This document shows positions 17,062-24,329 of a stretch of DNA of 28,234 nucleotides, one piece after another. Under the pieces are notes generated by a model. It did no database searches. It was not told where the DNA came from and was given only the letters and a program-made list of their open reading frames with translations. Source of the DNA: CAYVXE01 sp964455375 (lineage in GTDB: Bacteria > Zhuqueibacterota > Zhuqueibacteria > Oceanimicrobiales > Oceanimicrobiaceae); assembly GCA_964455375.1 (NCBI GenBank), contig CAYVXE010000055.1:1-28234 (forward strand), given 5' to 3'. The translations under genes and the position numbers were made by a program. Position 1 is the stretch's first letter. Every line of letters begins with the position of its first letter.

Positions 17062-17409
17062 GTGGGAAAGTTACAAAACGATGTAGCAAAGAATCGTTAA
17101 AGTTATGTCAAAAAGCTTGCTTTTCTGTCGTTGGTGGATTATTTTGCGTATAAATAGTGTATGTATAAGTAAGGCTTCGAAGAATTCAATGTGATCTTTT
17201 CATTGCAGGCAAACATTTCCGGTTTCTGATAAAGTTTAATTTTTCCCATACACCTTCTTTTTGTAGAACAATCACTAAGACGATACCATTGCATTTATTT
17301 CTTCCTGAGCTTCTTTTCTTTCTGTAAAAAAGGTTGTAAGTACGAATAATTTTTTGGCTGCGACGTGGTGGATATGTAAAATGTTCCATGAGAGCATTCG
17401 GCTTTTTCT
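17062..17409. other. Intergenic region after clpB, no intact gene
   Basis: About 350 AT-rich bases. AACGAT at 17077-17082 pairs with ATCGTT at 17093-17098, but no T-run follows, so it is not a convincing terminator. On the minus strand a 40-codon frame (about 17275-17397) ends with K-E-A-Q-E-E-I-N-A-M and has a faint look of a RelE/HigB-type toxin C-terminus. It overlaps another open frame and is too short to call. A promoter for the next gene is listed separately. Confidence 0.35.
17354..17382 (+). promoter_or_regulatory. Candidate promoter for the TonB-like/DUF4900-like gene
   Basis: TTGGCT at 17354-17359 and TAAAAT at 17377-17382 are separated by 17 bases. Transcription would start near 17389, about 20 bases before the ATG. 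The -35 match is only four of six bases. Confidence 0.35.
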
Positions 17410-19131
17410 ATGAGGATAATAAAATTACAAATTCGACCGTTTGTGCAAAGGTTGCTTTACAAGCGCCTGACGTTCAAACAGGCCATTTATGCATCATTCT
17501 TCTTCCACTTACTTTTATTATTCATCGTCTCAGCCGCAGTGTCTCTTTTTGTGCACGCGGGAGTGACGAATCCACCGCTCGTTTTCGATTTTGTCTTTAT
17601 GCCGACAGATGACGGAAATTTTTCCGGACGCGCATTACAGTCACAAAATGAAACCAAGAAGGAATTAACAGAAAAGGAAGGTCGGGCACCGGAAACCCAT
17701 GAAAAATTGAATTTCCGACAAAAAGAATCTTTCGCAGCAGCAGAAAAGACCATTCCGAAACAGCGTTCAAAAATTCCAAAGTCGAGGAATGAAACATTAC
17801 AAAATACGGGATTTGTGAAGCACCCGGAATCGCGAAATGAGCAGAAAGATTCCGAGGAGGACAATTCCAGTGCCGACAAGCCTGCGTACGTACCGCAAGA
17901 TGCCTTGAAATCAGAATCACTTGCCGTGAAATCTTTTGCTGCTACCTCGTTTTCAGTACCAGTAAGCGGAGCCATTCAAACATTGACTTTTGATGCGGAA
18001 ATCGCAATGACAGAAAAGCAAAAGCGGATGTTAACGAAGAAGTTAAAAAAATGGGCGGAAAATATTGCCCAAATGGACTTTTCCGACTCCACGATGGTTT
18101 GGGACTACAAGGGGAAAAAATATTCCGCTCATTTCTACAGGAAACCGGCCACAGATAATATGGGTATCGATAAAATGCTTGTGCAGGTCAAAACCGAAGA
18201 AAACGGTGTGGCATTGCGCACAACAATGCGAATGAAACGTCTGGCATTTTCAAGTTTTGCTCAATTTGTAGATTATTGGGATCCATGGGTCGCACTTCAT
18301 AATGACCAGCTTGAGGGTAGATTCCATGCTAATTCCGTTATCAATATTGACCGTAGCGGTCAAGTTGTGCCAAAATTTTACGGCAAGGTCACGACCGCTT
18401 CGTATGAAGTCAAAACAAGCGACACAAATCCTTTTTTTGATGAGAAGTCGGTCTTTCTCGGTGGCATTGAAACAGGTGTGAAAGCGATTCATCTGCCGCG
18501 GAACTTTTTACCGTTTCTTTCCGATTCAACGTTGTCCGATGAGCAATGCTTGCATTGTGATGAAGATATGCAGATCACTTTTTACAGAAATGGCACCGTG
18601 GGCTGGCGGCCTCTCCGTCGTGCCGGAAATGAGCACAAAGTTAAAATTCCGGATCGACCGTTCTATGTTTTTGGTACGAAAAAAAAGGAACTGCATCTGA
18701 AGGGCGTGGTTAAGGGTAAAGTCCTTGTTTATTCACCAGGTAAAATAATCATCGATGATGATCTTACATATGCCAGGCATCCTGAAGTGTCGCTGGTTGC
18801 GGATGATTACCTCGGTATTGTCTCAGACAAGAATGTTGAAATTGCAAGTCCCAGTGTCACCGGGCCTGGTGATTTATCCATTTTTGCATCTATTTATGCC
18901 AAAAAACGTTTTGTTGTAAAAAACCGTAAAGGAAAGGATGATGCTACCCTTTTTATTTATGGCAGTTTAACGGCGGGCTCTTTATCGGCAACGGAACCTC
19001 GTTATGCAACAAAAGTCCTGTTCGATAAACGATTGGAACGGAGGCGGCCACCTAATTTCCCCATGACGGATCGCTACGAAGTTACAAGTTGGAATAAAAA
19101 TTGGAAAGTGGAAGGGAACGACACACAATGA
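17410..19131 (+). CDS. TonB-like membrane anchor fused to a DUF4900-like surface domain
   Basis: The protein has 573 residues. A basic N-terminus and one membrane helix (about 25-48, F-F-F-H-L-L-L-L-F-I-V) are followed by P-P-L-V-F-D-F, the arrangement of TonB-type proteins. A charged low-complexity linker (about 70-180) then leads to a large β-rich domain. That part carries segments seen in DUF4900/PilX-like envelope proteins: L-E-G-R-F-H-A-N near 299, F-Y-G-K-V-T-T, I-I-I-D-D-D-L-T-Y-A-R, and the ending P-P-N-F-P-M-T-D-R-Y-E (about 547-557). A C380-L-H-C383 pair is present. The DUF4900 assignment is from memory of the pattern. Neither a TonB C-terminal domain nor exbB/exbD genes are nearby, so energy transduction is doubtful; an envelope-spanning structural role is more likely. 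No ribosome binding site is obvious. Confidence 0.6.
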   Translation: MRIIKLQIRPFVQRLLYKRLTFKQAIYASFFFHLLLLFIVSAAVSLFVHAGVTNPPLVFDFVFMPTDDGNFSGRALQSQNETKKELTEKEGRAPETHEKLNFRQKESFAAAEKTIPKQRSKIPKSRNETLQNTGFVKHPESRNEQKDSEEDNSSADKPAYVPQDALKSESLAVKSFAATSFSVPVSGAIQTLTFDAEIAMTEKQKRMLTKKLKKWAENIAQMDFSDSTMVWDYKGKKYSAHFYRKPATDNMGIDKMLVQVKTEENGVALRTTMRMKRLAFSSFAQFVDYWDPWVALHNDQLEGRFHANSVINIDRSGQVVPKFYGKVTTASYEVKTSDTNPFFDEKSVFLGGIETGVKAIHLPRNFLPFLSDSTLSDEQCLHCDEDMQITFYRNGTVGWRPLRRAGNEHKVKIPDRPFYVFGTKKKELHLKGVVKGKVLVYSPGKIIIDDDLTYARHPEVSLVADDYLGIVSDKNVEIASPSVTGPGDLSIFASIYAKKRFVVKNRKGKDDATLFIYGSLTAGSLSATEPRYATKVLFDKRLERRRPPNFPMTDRYEVTSWNKNWKVEGNDTQ

Positions 19132-19158
19132 TCCTGTTTTCCATGTAAAAAAGGTTGA

Positions 19159-19557
19159 ATGAACATGAAAGATATTGCGGCACTGCTTGATGACCCTGAA
19201 ACCACAGTTGCTGTTGTTGGAGCAACAGATGATGCTGCCAAATACGGAAGCGTCATTTATCGGGATTTAAAGCGGAAGGGGTTCAAGGTTTTTCCGGTCA
19301 ATCCGGTTAGAAAAACAGTTGATGGAGACAAATCGTACGCTTCTCTTACAGCGTTACCTGAAAAACCAACTATCGTAAATTTTGTTGTTCCCCCCGAGCA
19401 GACTCTCGCTGTATTGAAGAAATGCCTGGAACTCGATTTACGAAATGTCTGGATTCAGCCCGGTGCAGAAAGCCCGGAAGTGTTGAAGTTTTTGCAGGAA
19501 AATCCATTTAATTATCTTGCAAATGCCTGCATCATGGTAGAGAGCCGGTTTAAGTAG
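19159..19557 (+). CDS. CoA-binding domain protein (YccU-like)
   Basis: A 132-residue single-domain Rossmann protein. V17-A-V-V-G-A-T-D-D opens the nucleotide-binding fold, Y29-G-S-V-I-Y-R-D and V-F-P-V-N-P follow, and W98-I-Q-P-G-A-E-S with a late A-N-A-C-I-M-V-E complete the family pattern. It matches the CoA-binding domain of succinyl-CoA synthetase-type proteins and the stand-alone YccU family, whose exact role is unknown. It starts 27 bases after the preceding gene with AAGG upstream of the ATG, and its stop is one base before the next start, so it is likely part of one transcript. Confidence 0.85.
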   Translation: MNMKDIAALLDDPETTVAVVGATDDAAKYGSVIYRDLKRKGFKVFPVNPVRKTVDGDKSYASLTALPEKPTIVNFVVPPEQTLAVLKKCLELDLRNVWIQPGAESPEVLKFLQENPFNYLANACIMVESRFK

Positions 19558-19558
19558 A

Positions 19559-20061
19559 ATGACTTTTCATGACCGGACAATATCCCAGGCTCTCATTGCC
19601 GAATGTGAACGTCGGCTCTTTGATGAATCCGTTCCACGGTTGAAAAAATGTCTTTCTTTATTAAATGAGGAGGACATCTGGTTTCGACCAAATGCCGAAA
19701 CCGTTAGCGTCGGTAATTTAATTCTTCATCTTTGTGGAAACGTGCGGCAATGGCTTATCAGTGCTCTGGGTGGAAATCCTGATAACCGTCAACGTGATGC
19801 AGAATTTTCCGAGCAAGGCCCCATACCGGTTACCGACCTTTTGCAAAAACTAACGATTTTAGAAGCAGATTCTCTGGAAGTGTTGCAACACCTGAATGAT
19901 TCAGCGCTTGTAAAAAATTACACGGTCCAGGGATTTGAAGAATCCGGTGTCAGTATTCTGGTACATGTGATTGAACATTTTTCTTACCACACCGGTCAAA
20001 TCAGTTACTACACGAAAACCCGGAAAGCCGTCGATCTGAACTATTATGGTGGCGCCGATTT
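19559..20061 (+). CDS. DinB-family (DUF1572-like) protein, 3' end lost in a gap
   Basis: About 167 residues are visible before an assembly gap. The four-helix DinB pattern is clear: W-F-R-P-N-A-E-T-V-S-V-G-N-L, then H57 in I-L-H-L-C-G-N, and the pair H140 and H144 in H-V-I-E-H-F-S-Y-H-T-G-Q-I-S-Y. These three His form the usual metal site. The family includes metal-dependent thiol transferases, but the substrate here cannot be told. Close relatives end soon after the last visible residues (L-N-Y-Y-G-G-A-D), so the stop probably lies inside the gap; the open frame beyond it is unlikely to belong to this gene. Confidence 0.8.
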
Positions 20062-20161
20062 NNNNNNNNNNNNNNNNNNNNNNNNNNNNNNNNNNNNNNN
20101 NNNNNNNNNNNNNNNNNNNNNNNNNNNNNNNNNNNNNNNNNNNNNNNNNNNNNNNNNNNNN
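20062..20161. other. Assembly gap (100 N)
   Basis: Exactly 100 N, after the DinB-family gene and before trpS. The 200 bases between the gap and trpS hold no recognisable gene. Confidence 0.99.
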
Positions 20162-20364
20162 ATCCTGTTTCTATCCTTCTTTACCCTCTTTTCAAAATCT
20201 CTTGAATATCGAAAGCATGTTTTGTATTTTGTTTAATGGAGATTGAGGAAAAACGGCCAATCTGAATCTTCATCAACTATCTTTCATTATCACCATTTAA
20301 CCCATGGATGTGCGATAAATTTCCTGCTGAAATGTGGTTACGAATTTGTAAAGGAGAAAAAGAA

Positions 20365-21390
20365 ATGAGTGCATCCCCCAATACCGGAAAACGCAAGCGA
20401 ATTCTCACCGGTGACCGGCCAACCGGTAAATTACATTTAGGGCACTATGTGGGGACTTTAGCAAACCGTGTGCGTTTACAGGAAGAGTATGAGGTGTTTT
20501 TACTGGTTGCGGATTATCATATGCTTACCACCCGCAGCGAAAAAAATCACATTGCCGCGGTTGGAGAAAATGCCCGGGAACTGGTTCTGGATTATCTGAG
20601 CGTTGGGATTGAGCCGGAGAAAACGACTATTTACGTTCAATCACTCGTTCCGGAAGTCGCAGAGATTTTTTTGCTGTTTTCCATGTTGGTTACAGTGCCG
20701 CGGTTGCAGCGCGTGCCCACTTTAAAGGAAGTCATGGCCGATTTGCACATCGAACAGCCTTCCGCCGGTCTGTTGATTTATCCGGTTCTGCAGGCAGCGG
20801 ATATTCTCATCGTCCGTGCCGATCTGGTTCCAGTGGGGAAAGATCAGGAATCACACATCGAAGTTTGTCGCGAAATTGCCCGGCGGTTCAACGCTTCTTA
20901 CGGTAACGTGTTCCCTGAGCCCGAAGGTCTCATCGGCGATGTGGCTACCTTAGTTGGAACAGATGGTAAAGCGAAGATGAGTAAAAGTTTAAACAACGCA
21001 ATCTATCTTTCCGATGATGAAGAAACCGTCAGGAAGAAGGTCATGGGCATGTTTACCGACCCGACACGTCTACGCGCAACTGACCCCGGTCATGTGGAGG
21101 GAAACCCGGTTTTCATTTATCACGATGCATTTAACCCCGAAAAAGAGGAAGTTGATGACCTGAAAGAACGTTATCGCAAAGGTACTGTTGGCGATGTTGA
21201 AGTGAAAAAGCGACTCATTCGCGCGATTAATGGGTTTCTTGAGCCGGTGCGGGAACGTCGGGAAACGTATATGCAAAAGCCCGGGCTGGTGGATGACATC
21301 ATTCATCATGGGACCGAAGTCGTGACGATAGAAGGCCGGGAAACGGTGCGTTTGATGCGGGAAGCCATGGGAATGACCTATTTTAAATAA
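20365..21390 (+). CDS. trpS: Tryptophanyl-tRNA synthetase
   Basis: The protein has 341 residues, a normal length for bacterial TrpRS. The class I signatures are present: H24-L-G-H27 in K-L-H-L-G-H-Y-V-G (HIGH motif) and K-M-S-K-S in G-K-A-K-M-S-K-S-L-N-N. It charges tRNA-Trp with tryptophan in the cytoplasm. An in-frame ATG at 20308 would add 19 residues, but AAGGAG at 20351-20356, eight bases before the ATG at 20365, decides the start. No T-box or attenuator was seen upstream, though the 100-N gap hides part of that region. The DUF309 gene follows after 20 bases and may be co-transcribed. Confidence 0.96.
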   Translation: MSASPNTGKRKRILTGDRPTGKLHLGHYVGTLANRVRLQEEYEVFLLVADYHMLTTRSEKNHIAAVGENARELVLDYLSVGIEPEKTTIYVQSLVPEVAEIFLLFSMLVTVPRLQRVPTLKEVMADLHIEQPSAGLLIYPVLQAADILIVRADLVPVGKDQESHIEVCREIARRFNASYGNVFPEPEGLIGDVATLVGTDGKAKMSKSLNNAIYLSDDEETVRKKVMGMFTDPTRLRATDPGHVEGNPVFIYHDAFNPEKEEVDDLKERYRKGTVGDVEVKKRLIRAINGFLEPVRERRETYMQKPGLVDDIIHHGTEVVTIEGRETVRLMREAMGMTYFK

Positions 21391-21410
21391 AAACAGGGGA
21401 ATGCTCCAAA

Positions 21411-21857
21411 ATGACATCCGTAGAAAAAAGAAGGCAGATGACGGTACTGGAGAACTTAACCGAGCCCTTGTTGTCTGGAATAGATCGAGTTGATTTTCAG
21501 CAAGGCATTGTCTTATTTAACAACAAACTTTTTTGGGAGTCCCATGAGGCGTGGGAACAGGTGTGGAAGCGTCATGCGCAGAACAACCGGATTTTTTTTC
21601 AAGGCATGATCCAAATAGCTGCTGGAATGCATCAATTACAACGACAAATTCCGCACGGGGTTGAAAAACATTTTCGTAATGCACAGTGGAAGCTCAAACC
21701 ATTTGCACCTGTTTGCCTCGGTCTCGATGTGACATATCTGTTGGAGGCCCTAGATGCCGGTTTAAAAGAACTGTTTCGACTTGGACCTCGTAAAATAGGT
21801 GAATTAAAAGGAACGTTCCAGATTCATATTGACCAGGCTAAATCCTCACCTGAATAA
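21411..21857 (+). CDS. DUF309 family protein
   Basis: The protein has 148 residues with the DUF309 core F-N-N-K-L-F-W-E-S-H-E-A-W-E followed by F-F-Q-G-M-I-Q-I-A-A-G-M-H. These conserved Trp, Glu and His residues define a small helical family of unknown function. It begins 20 bases after trpS. An alternative start is the ATG at 21438, which would shorten the poorly conserved N-terminus. No signal peptide or membrane segment is seen. Confidence 0.85.
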   Translation: MTSVEKRRQMTVLENLTEPLLSGIDRVDFQQGIVLFNNKLFWESHEAWEQVWKRHAQNNRIFFQGMIQIAAGMHQLQRQIPHGVEKHFRNAQWKLKPFAPVCLGLDVTYLLEALDAGLKELFRLGPRKIGELKGTFQIHIDQAKSSPE

Positions 21858-21972
21858 TTTTGGCACGGCTAAACTGCAACGCGCATGGAATGCAGATTAT
21901 CATAGAAGTAAAGAATTTGCACAGATTTTTTGAAAAAATAGTACGCCCTGTTATTTAAAATAATAAGGTAAA

Positions 21973-23019
21973 ATGAAAACGAAGACACTTTGTTCACTTT
22001 TACTGGTTACCTGTTTTCTGGGTGGCTGTGCATCGCAAAAGCATACCGCATTTAGTCGTTCACAACTTTCCTTTCTCTCAGATAATATACGAAACGAAAT
22101 TCGGAAGGTAGAAAAATCGGTCGTCGGTATAAATACACAAGTGAAATACGATATTCAAAAATTTGACTATGAATTATATCATGGAAGTTATGTTCTCGAT
22201 CCAAGTAGTCCGGTAAAATACAAATTACACGACACAAATGGAAATGCGGGCATTCTTCATGAGTCAGACGTCAAGACGCTTTCCGGTGGTGGGCTGTTAA
22301 TCGATATTGACCAACAGAACTCAGTTTATACATTGATTACCAGCAGTCATTTGGTTTCACCACAGGACACGACCGATATTTATTATGTGGATGCGAATGG
22401 CGTTCAAACGGATTTGCTCTATGCCCGGTACATTGTGACCGATGTGATCATTTCCGTTGTCGGTACCGGTGTCTGGCGTGCAGATGCAACCCTTATTTCT
22501 TCTGACCCGGTTTCAGATTTAGCCATTATTCAGGTCAAAACGGCCAACTATGTGGGCTTTGTTTTCCCCAATGCGGTTGGTTACGGCATGAATTTGAGCT
22601 GGGGTGACTGGGTGTTTATCTTCGGTTATCCCAAGGGGGTGAAACAGATGACCGGCGGATGGATTAGCAAAGCGCCGTATCGGGGTACTCTCGCTGTCGA
22701 TGCTGTTGTCCGGTTTGGTTTTTCCGGCGGGCCGGTGTTTGCGGTGTCCCCCCGGGATGGCACTTTGAGTTTTGTGGGGGTGATTAAAAGTGTGCCGCGG
22801 CGTATGCTTAATTATATTACACACGACGGCACCTTGCCGCCAGGATATCATTTAAAAGAAGAGGATGTAAGTAAGCTTTTGGTAAAAGAGGAGGTTATGG
22901 TGGAATATGGCACCGCATATTTTGTCGCTCCAAAAGCGATTCGTAAGTTTTTTCAATTTTCCAGGACAGCCCTCAAAAACGCCGGTATCGATTTGGCTTC
23001 AAAATATTTTGGACAGTAA
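21973..23019 (+). CDS. Lipoprotein with trypsin-like serine protease domain
   Basis: The protein has 348 residues. The lipoprotein signal is clear: M-K-T-K-T, a hydrophobic core and L-G-G-C19. The rest is a trypsin/DegP-like fold with a full triad: H126 in T-S-S-H-L-V, D182 in D-P-V-S-D-L-A-I, and S251 in F-G-F-S-G-G-P. The active-site loop reads GFSGGP where DegP has GNSGGP. No PDZ domain follows, so it is not a standard HtrA; it may be an envelope protease or a triad-bearing binding protein. The start has TAAGG upstream, and a likely terminator overlaps the stop codon, so it is probably transcribed alone or ends a unit. Confidence 0.8.
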   Translation: MKTKTLCSLLLVTCFLGGCASQKHTAFSRSQLSFLSDNIRNEIRKVEKSVVGINTQVKYDIQKFDYELYHGSYVLDPSSPVKYKLHDTNGNAGILHESDVKTLSGGGLLIDIDQQNSVYTLITSSHLVSPQDTTDIYYVDANGVQTDLLYARYIVTDVIISVVGTGVWRADATLISSDPVSDLAIIQVKTANYVGFVFPNAVGYGMNLSWGDWVFIFGYPKGVKQMTGGWISKAPYRGTLAVDAVVRFGFSGGPVFAVSPRDGTLSFVGVIKSVPRRMLNYITHDGTLPPGYHLKEEDVSKLLVKEEVMVEYGTAYFVAPKAIRKFFQFSRTALKNAGIDLASKYFGQ

Positions 23020-23036
23020 AGAGAAGTTCTCTTTTT
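23018..23036 (+). terminator. Rho-independent terminator after the protease gene
   Basis: AAAGAGA at 23018-23024 pairs with TCTCTTT at 23028-23034 around a three-base loop, and the T-run continues to 23036. The stem is short on GC pairs but sits directly at the stop codon. Confidence 0.5.
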
Positions 23037-23053
23037 AACGTAAATGTGTTAAA

Positions 23054-23926
23054 ATGAACCTGCAACGGATGTACAAAGTAACCAGAGAATTAATTGCTAT
23101 CGATTCCGTAACCGGCAATGAGGCTGAAATCGTAAAATATATGAACAAGCATCTTTGTGAACGGGGCATGTTGGTAAAACTGTTTTCTGTTGATGCAGAG
23201 CGAAAAAATATTTTAGCTGCGTTTCGTCCGTCGCCACCGAAAATCCTTTTTAATACCCACCTCGATACCGTGCCGGTTCAGTATGGTCCCCACGAAGATT
23301 CCCAAAGGATTTACGGGCGCGGTGCGTGTGACACACACGGTATTTTAGCGGCACAATTGGAAGCAATCGAAGATTTGCATTCTGATGGTGTTGCGGGAAT
23401 TGGAATTTTGCTCGTNNNNNNNNNNNNNNNNNNNNNNNNNNNNNNNNNNNNNNNNNNNNNNNNNNNNNNNNNNNNNNNNNNNNNNNNNNNNNNNNNNNNN
23501 NNNNNNNNNNNNNNNGACAATCAGATTCCGGCTTTTGCGCAGGCCCGTCTGATGTTTCGCTGTGCAGAGCCTTGTGAGCTGATTAAACAAAAAGTGGGGC
23601 AACTGGTTGACAGCGTTGCTAAACGTCTCAATGCATCAAAAACAGGGAAACCGCATTTCGAATTGAACTGGGATGCTGCCCAAAATGATCCTGTGCATAC
23701 GCTTGCAACCATTCCGGGTTTTGAAACGGGAACAGCAGCCTTTAATACGGACATTTCTTATTTTGGCTGGAAAAAATGTAAAACCTTCTTAGTCGGACCT
23801 GGCTCTATCTTGAACGCACATAAAGATTTAAATGGCGGAAATTGGCTGCAAGGAGAATGGATTGTAAAGAAAAATTTGCAAAAAGGTGTTGAGATGTATA
23901 AAGAATTAGTTAAGCGGCTTCTGTGA
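23054..23926 (+). CDS. M20 family metallopeptidase (ArgE/DapE-like), interrupted by assembly gap
   Basis: The N-terminal piece carries the M20 metal motifs H69-L-D-T-V-P and G-R-G-A-C-D93-T-H-G. The C-terminal piece ends with N-T-D-I-S-Y-F, G-P-G-S-I-L-N-A-H-K-D-L-N and a final helix. The family removes acyl or amino-acid groups at a two-metal site (acetylornithine deacetylase, desuccinylase, peptidases), and the exact substrate is unclear. About 256 residues are visible against a usual 350 or so. The gap therefore probably hides near 300 bases, including the catalytic Glu motif and part of the lid domain. Frames happen to match across the 100 N, which is not proof of true gap size. Confidence 0.85.
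   Translation: MNLQRMYKVTRELIAIDSVTGNEAEIVKYMNKHLCERGMLVKLFSVDAERKNILAAFRPSPPKILFNTHLDTVPVQYGPHEDSQRIYGRGACDTHGILAAQLEAIEDLHSDGVAGIGILLXXXXXXXXXXXXXXXXXXXXXXXXXXXXXXXXXXDNQIPAFAQARLMFRCAEPCELIKQKVGQLVDSVAKRLNASKTGKPHFELNWDAAQNDPVHTLATIPGFETGTAAFNTDISYFGWKKCKTFLVGPGSILNAHKDLNGGNWLQGEWIVKKNLQKGVEMYKELVKRLL
23416..23515. other. Assembly gap (100 N) inside the M20 peptidase gene
   Basis: Exactly 100 N, a placeholder. It removes the part of the gene that should hold the catalytic Glu and the start of the lid domain. Confidence 0.99.
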
Positions 23927-23959
23927 TCACAACACCTTTGAATCAGGGCAAATAAGAAT

Positions 23960-24169
23960 CTATAAAATATTCACATCGTTTGCCTGCGGTCCTTTATCGC
24001 TTTGGATAAGTGAAAATTCAACCTGTTGCCCTTCTTTCAGGGAACGGTAGCCGTCACCTTGAATAGAACTGTAATGAACAAAAACTTCATTTCCCTCTTC
24101 AAGGGAAATAAAACCATACCCTTTTTTTTGATCAAACCATTTTACCGTACCATTTAAACGTTCCGACAT
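23960..24169 (-). CDS. Cold-shock protein (CspA family)
   Basis: A 69-residue single cold-shock domain. G-T-V-K-W-F-D at the N-terminus, RNP1 K-G-Y-G-F-I and RNP2 V-F-V-H-Y-S-S-I are intact, so it should bind single-stranded RNA and DNA as an RNA chaperone. A strong ribosome binding site (GAGGAG) lies seven bases before the ATG. It converges on the M20 gene with 33 bases between stops, and no clear terminator was seen there. A short inverted repeat lies in the leader. Cold induction is possible but not shown; many family members are constitutive. Confidence 0.96.
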   Translation of the reverse strand: MSERLNGTVKWFDQKKGYGFISLEEGNEVFVHYSSIQGDGYRSLKEGQQVEFSLIQSDKGPQANDVNIL

Positions 24170-24208
24170 GTTAAGCTCCTCAAAAAATAAGAAATTATTT
24201 AGTCCGGG

Positions 24209-24227
24209 AGGTTCCGGTACAGAACCT
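24209..24227 (-). promoter_or_regulatory. Hairpin in the cold-shock gene leader
   Basis: AGGTTC and GAACCT (24209-24214 and 24222-24227) form a six-base-pair stem about 40 bases upstream of the start codon. Leaders of cold-shock genes often control translation by folding, so a role is possible. The size alone does not prove it. Confidence 0.3.
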
Positions 24228-24265
24228 GCTTAGGTAAAACGCAATGTCAATTGCGATGATTATTT

Positions 24266-24293
24266 AAAAAAATATACGATCAAAAAATCATAT
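24266..24293 (-). terminator. Rho-independent terminator after glpK
   Basis: Read on the minus strand, ATATGAT pairs with ATCGTAT (one G-U pair) around a six-base loop, followed at once by A and seven T. It lies 37 bases after the glpK stop and would separate glpK from the cold-shock gene. Confidence 0.5.
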
Positions 24294-24329
24294 CAGCGTA
24301 AAATATTGTTAAGAGTGGTTTAACGAAAG

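Noticed and set aside
17111..17124. AAAAG-CTTG-CTTTT hairpin after clpB
   Set aside because: A five-pair, mostly A-T stem without a following T-run is too weak to call a terminator.
17139..17249. Minus-strand frame of 36 codons starting M-G-K-I-K-L-Y-Q-K
   Set aside because: It is short, overlaps other open frames in AT-rich non-coding DNA and matches no family I know; the AGAAGG upstream is not enough.
17186..17389. Minus-strand frame of 67 codons after clpB
   Set aside because: Basic, low-information composition, no ribosome binding site, and it competes with another open frame on the same strand.
20162..20236. Apparent C-terminus of the DinB-family protein beyond the gap
   Set aside because: The frame match depends on the gap being exactly 100 bases; the sequence is hydrophobic and unlike the end of this family.
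24245..24250. TTGACA on the minus strand upstream of the cold-shock gene
   Set aside because: No acceptable -10 box occurs 16 to 19 bases downstream, so no promoter is called.
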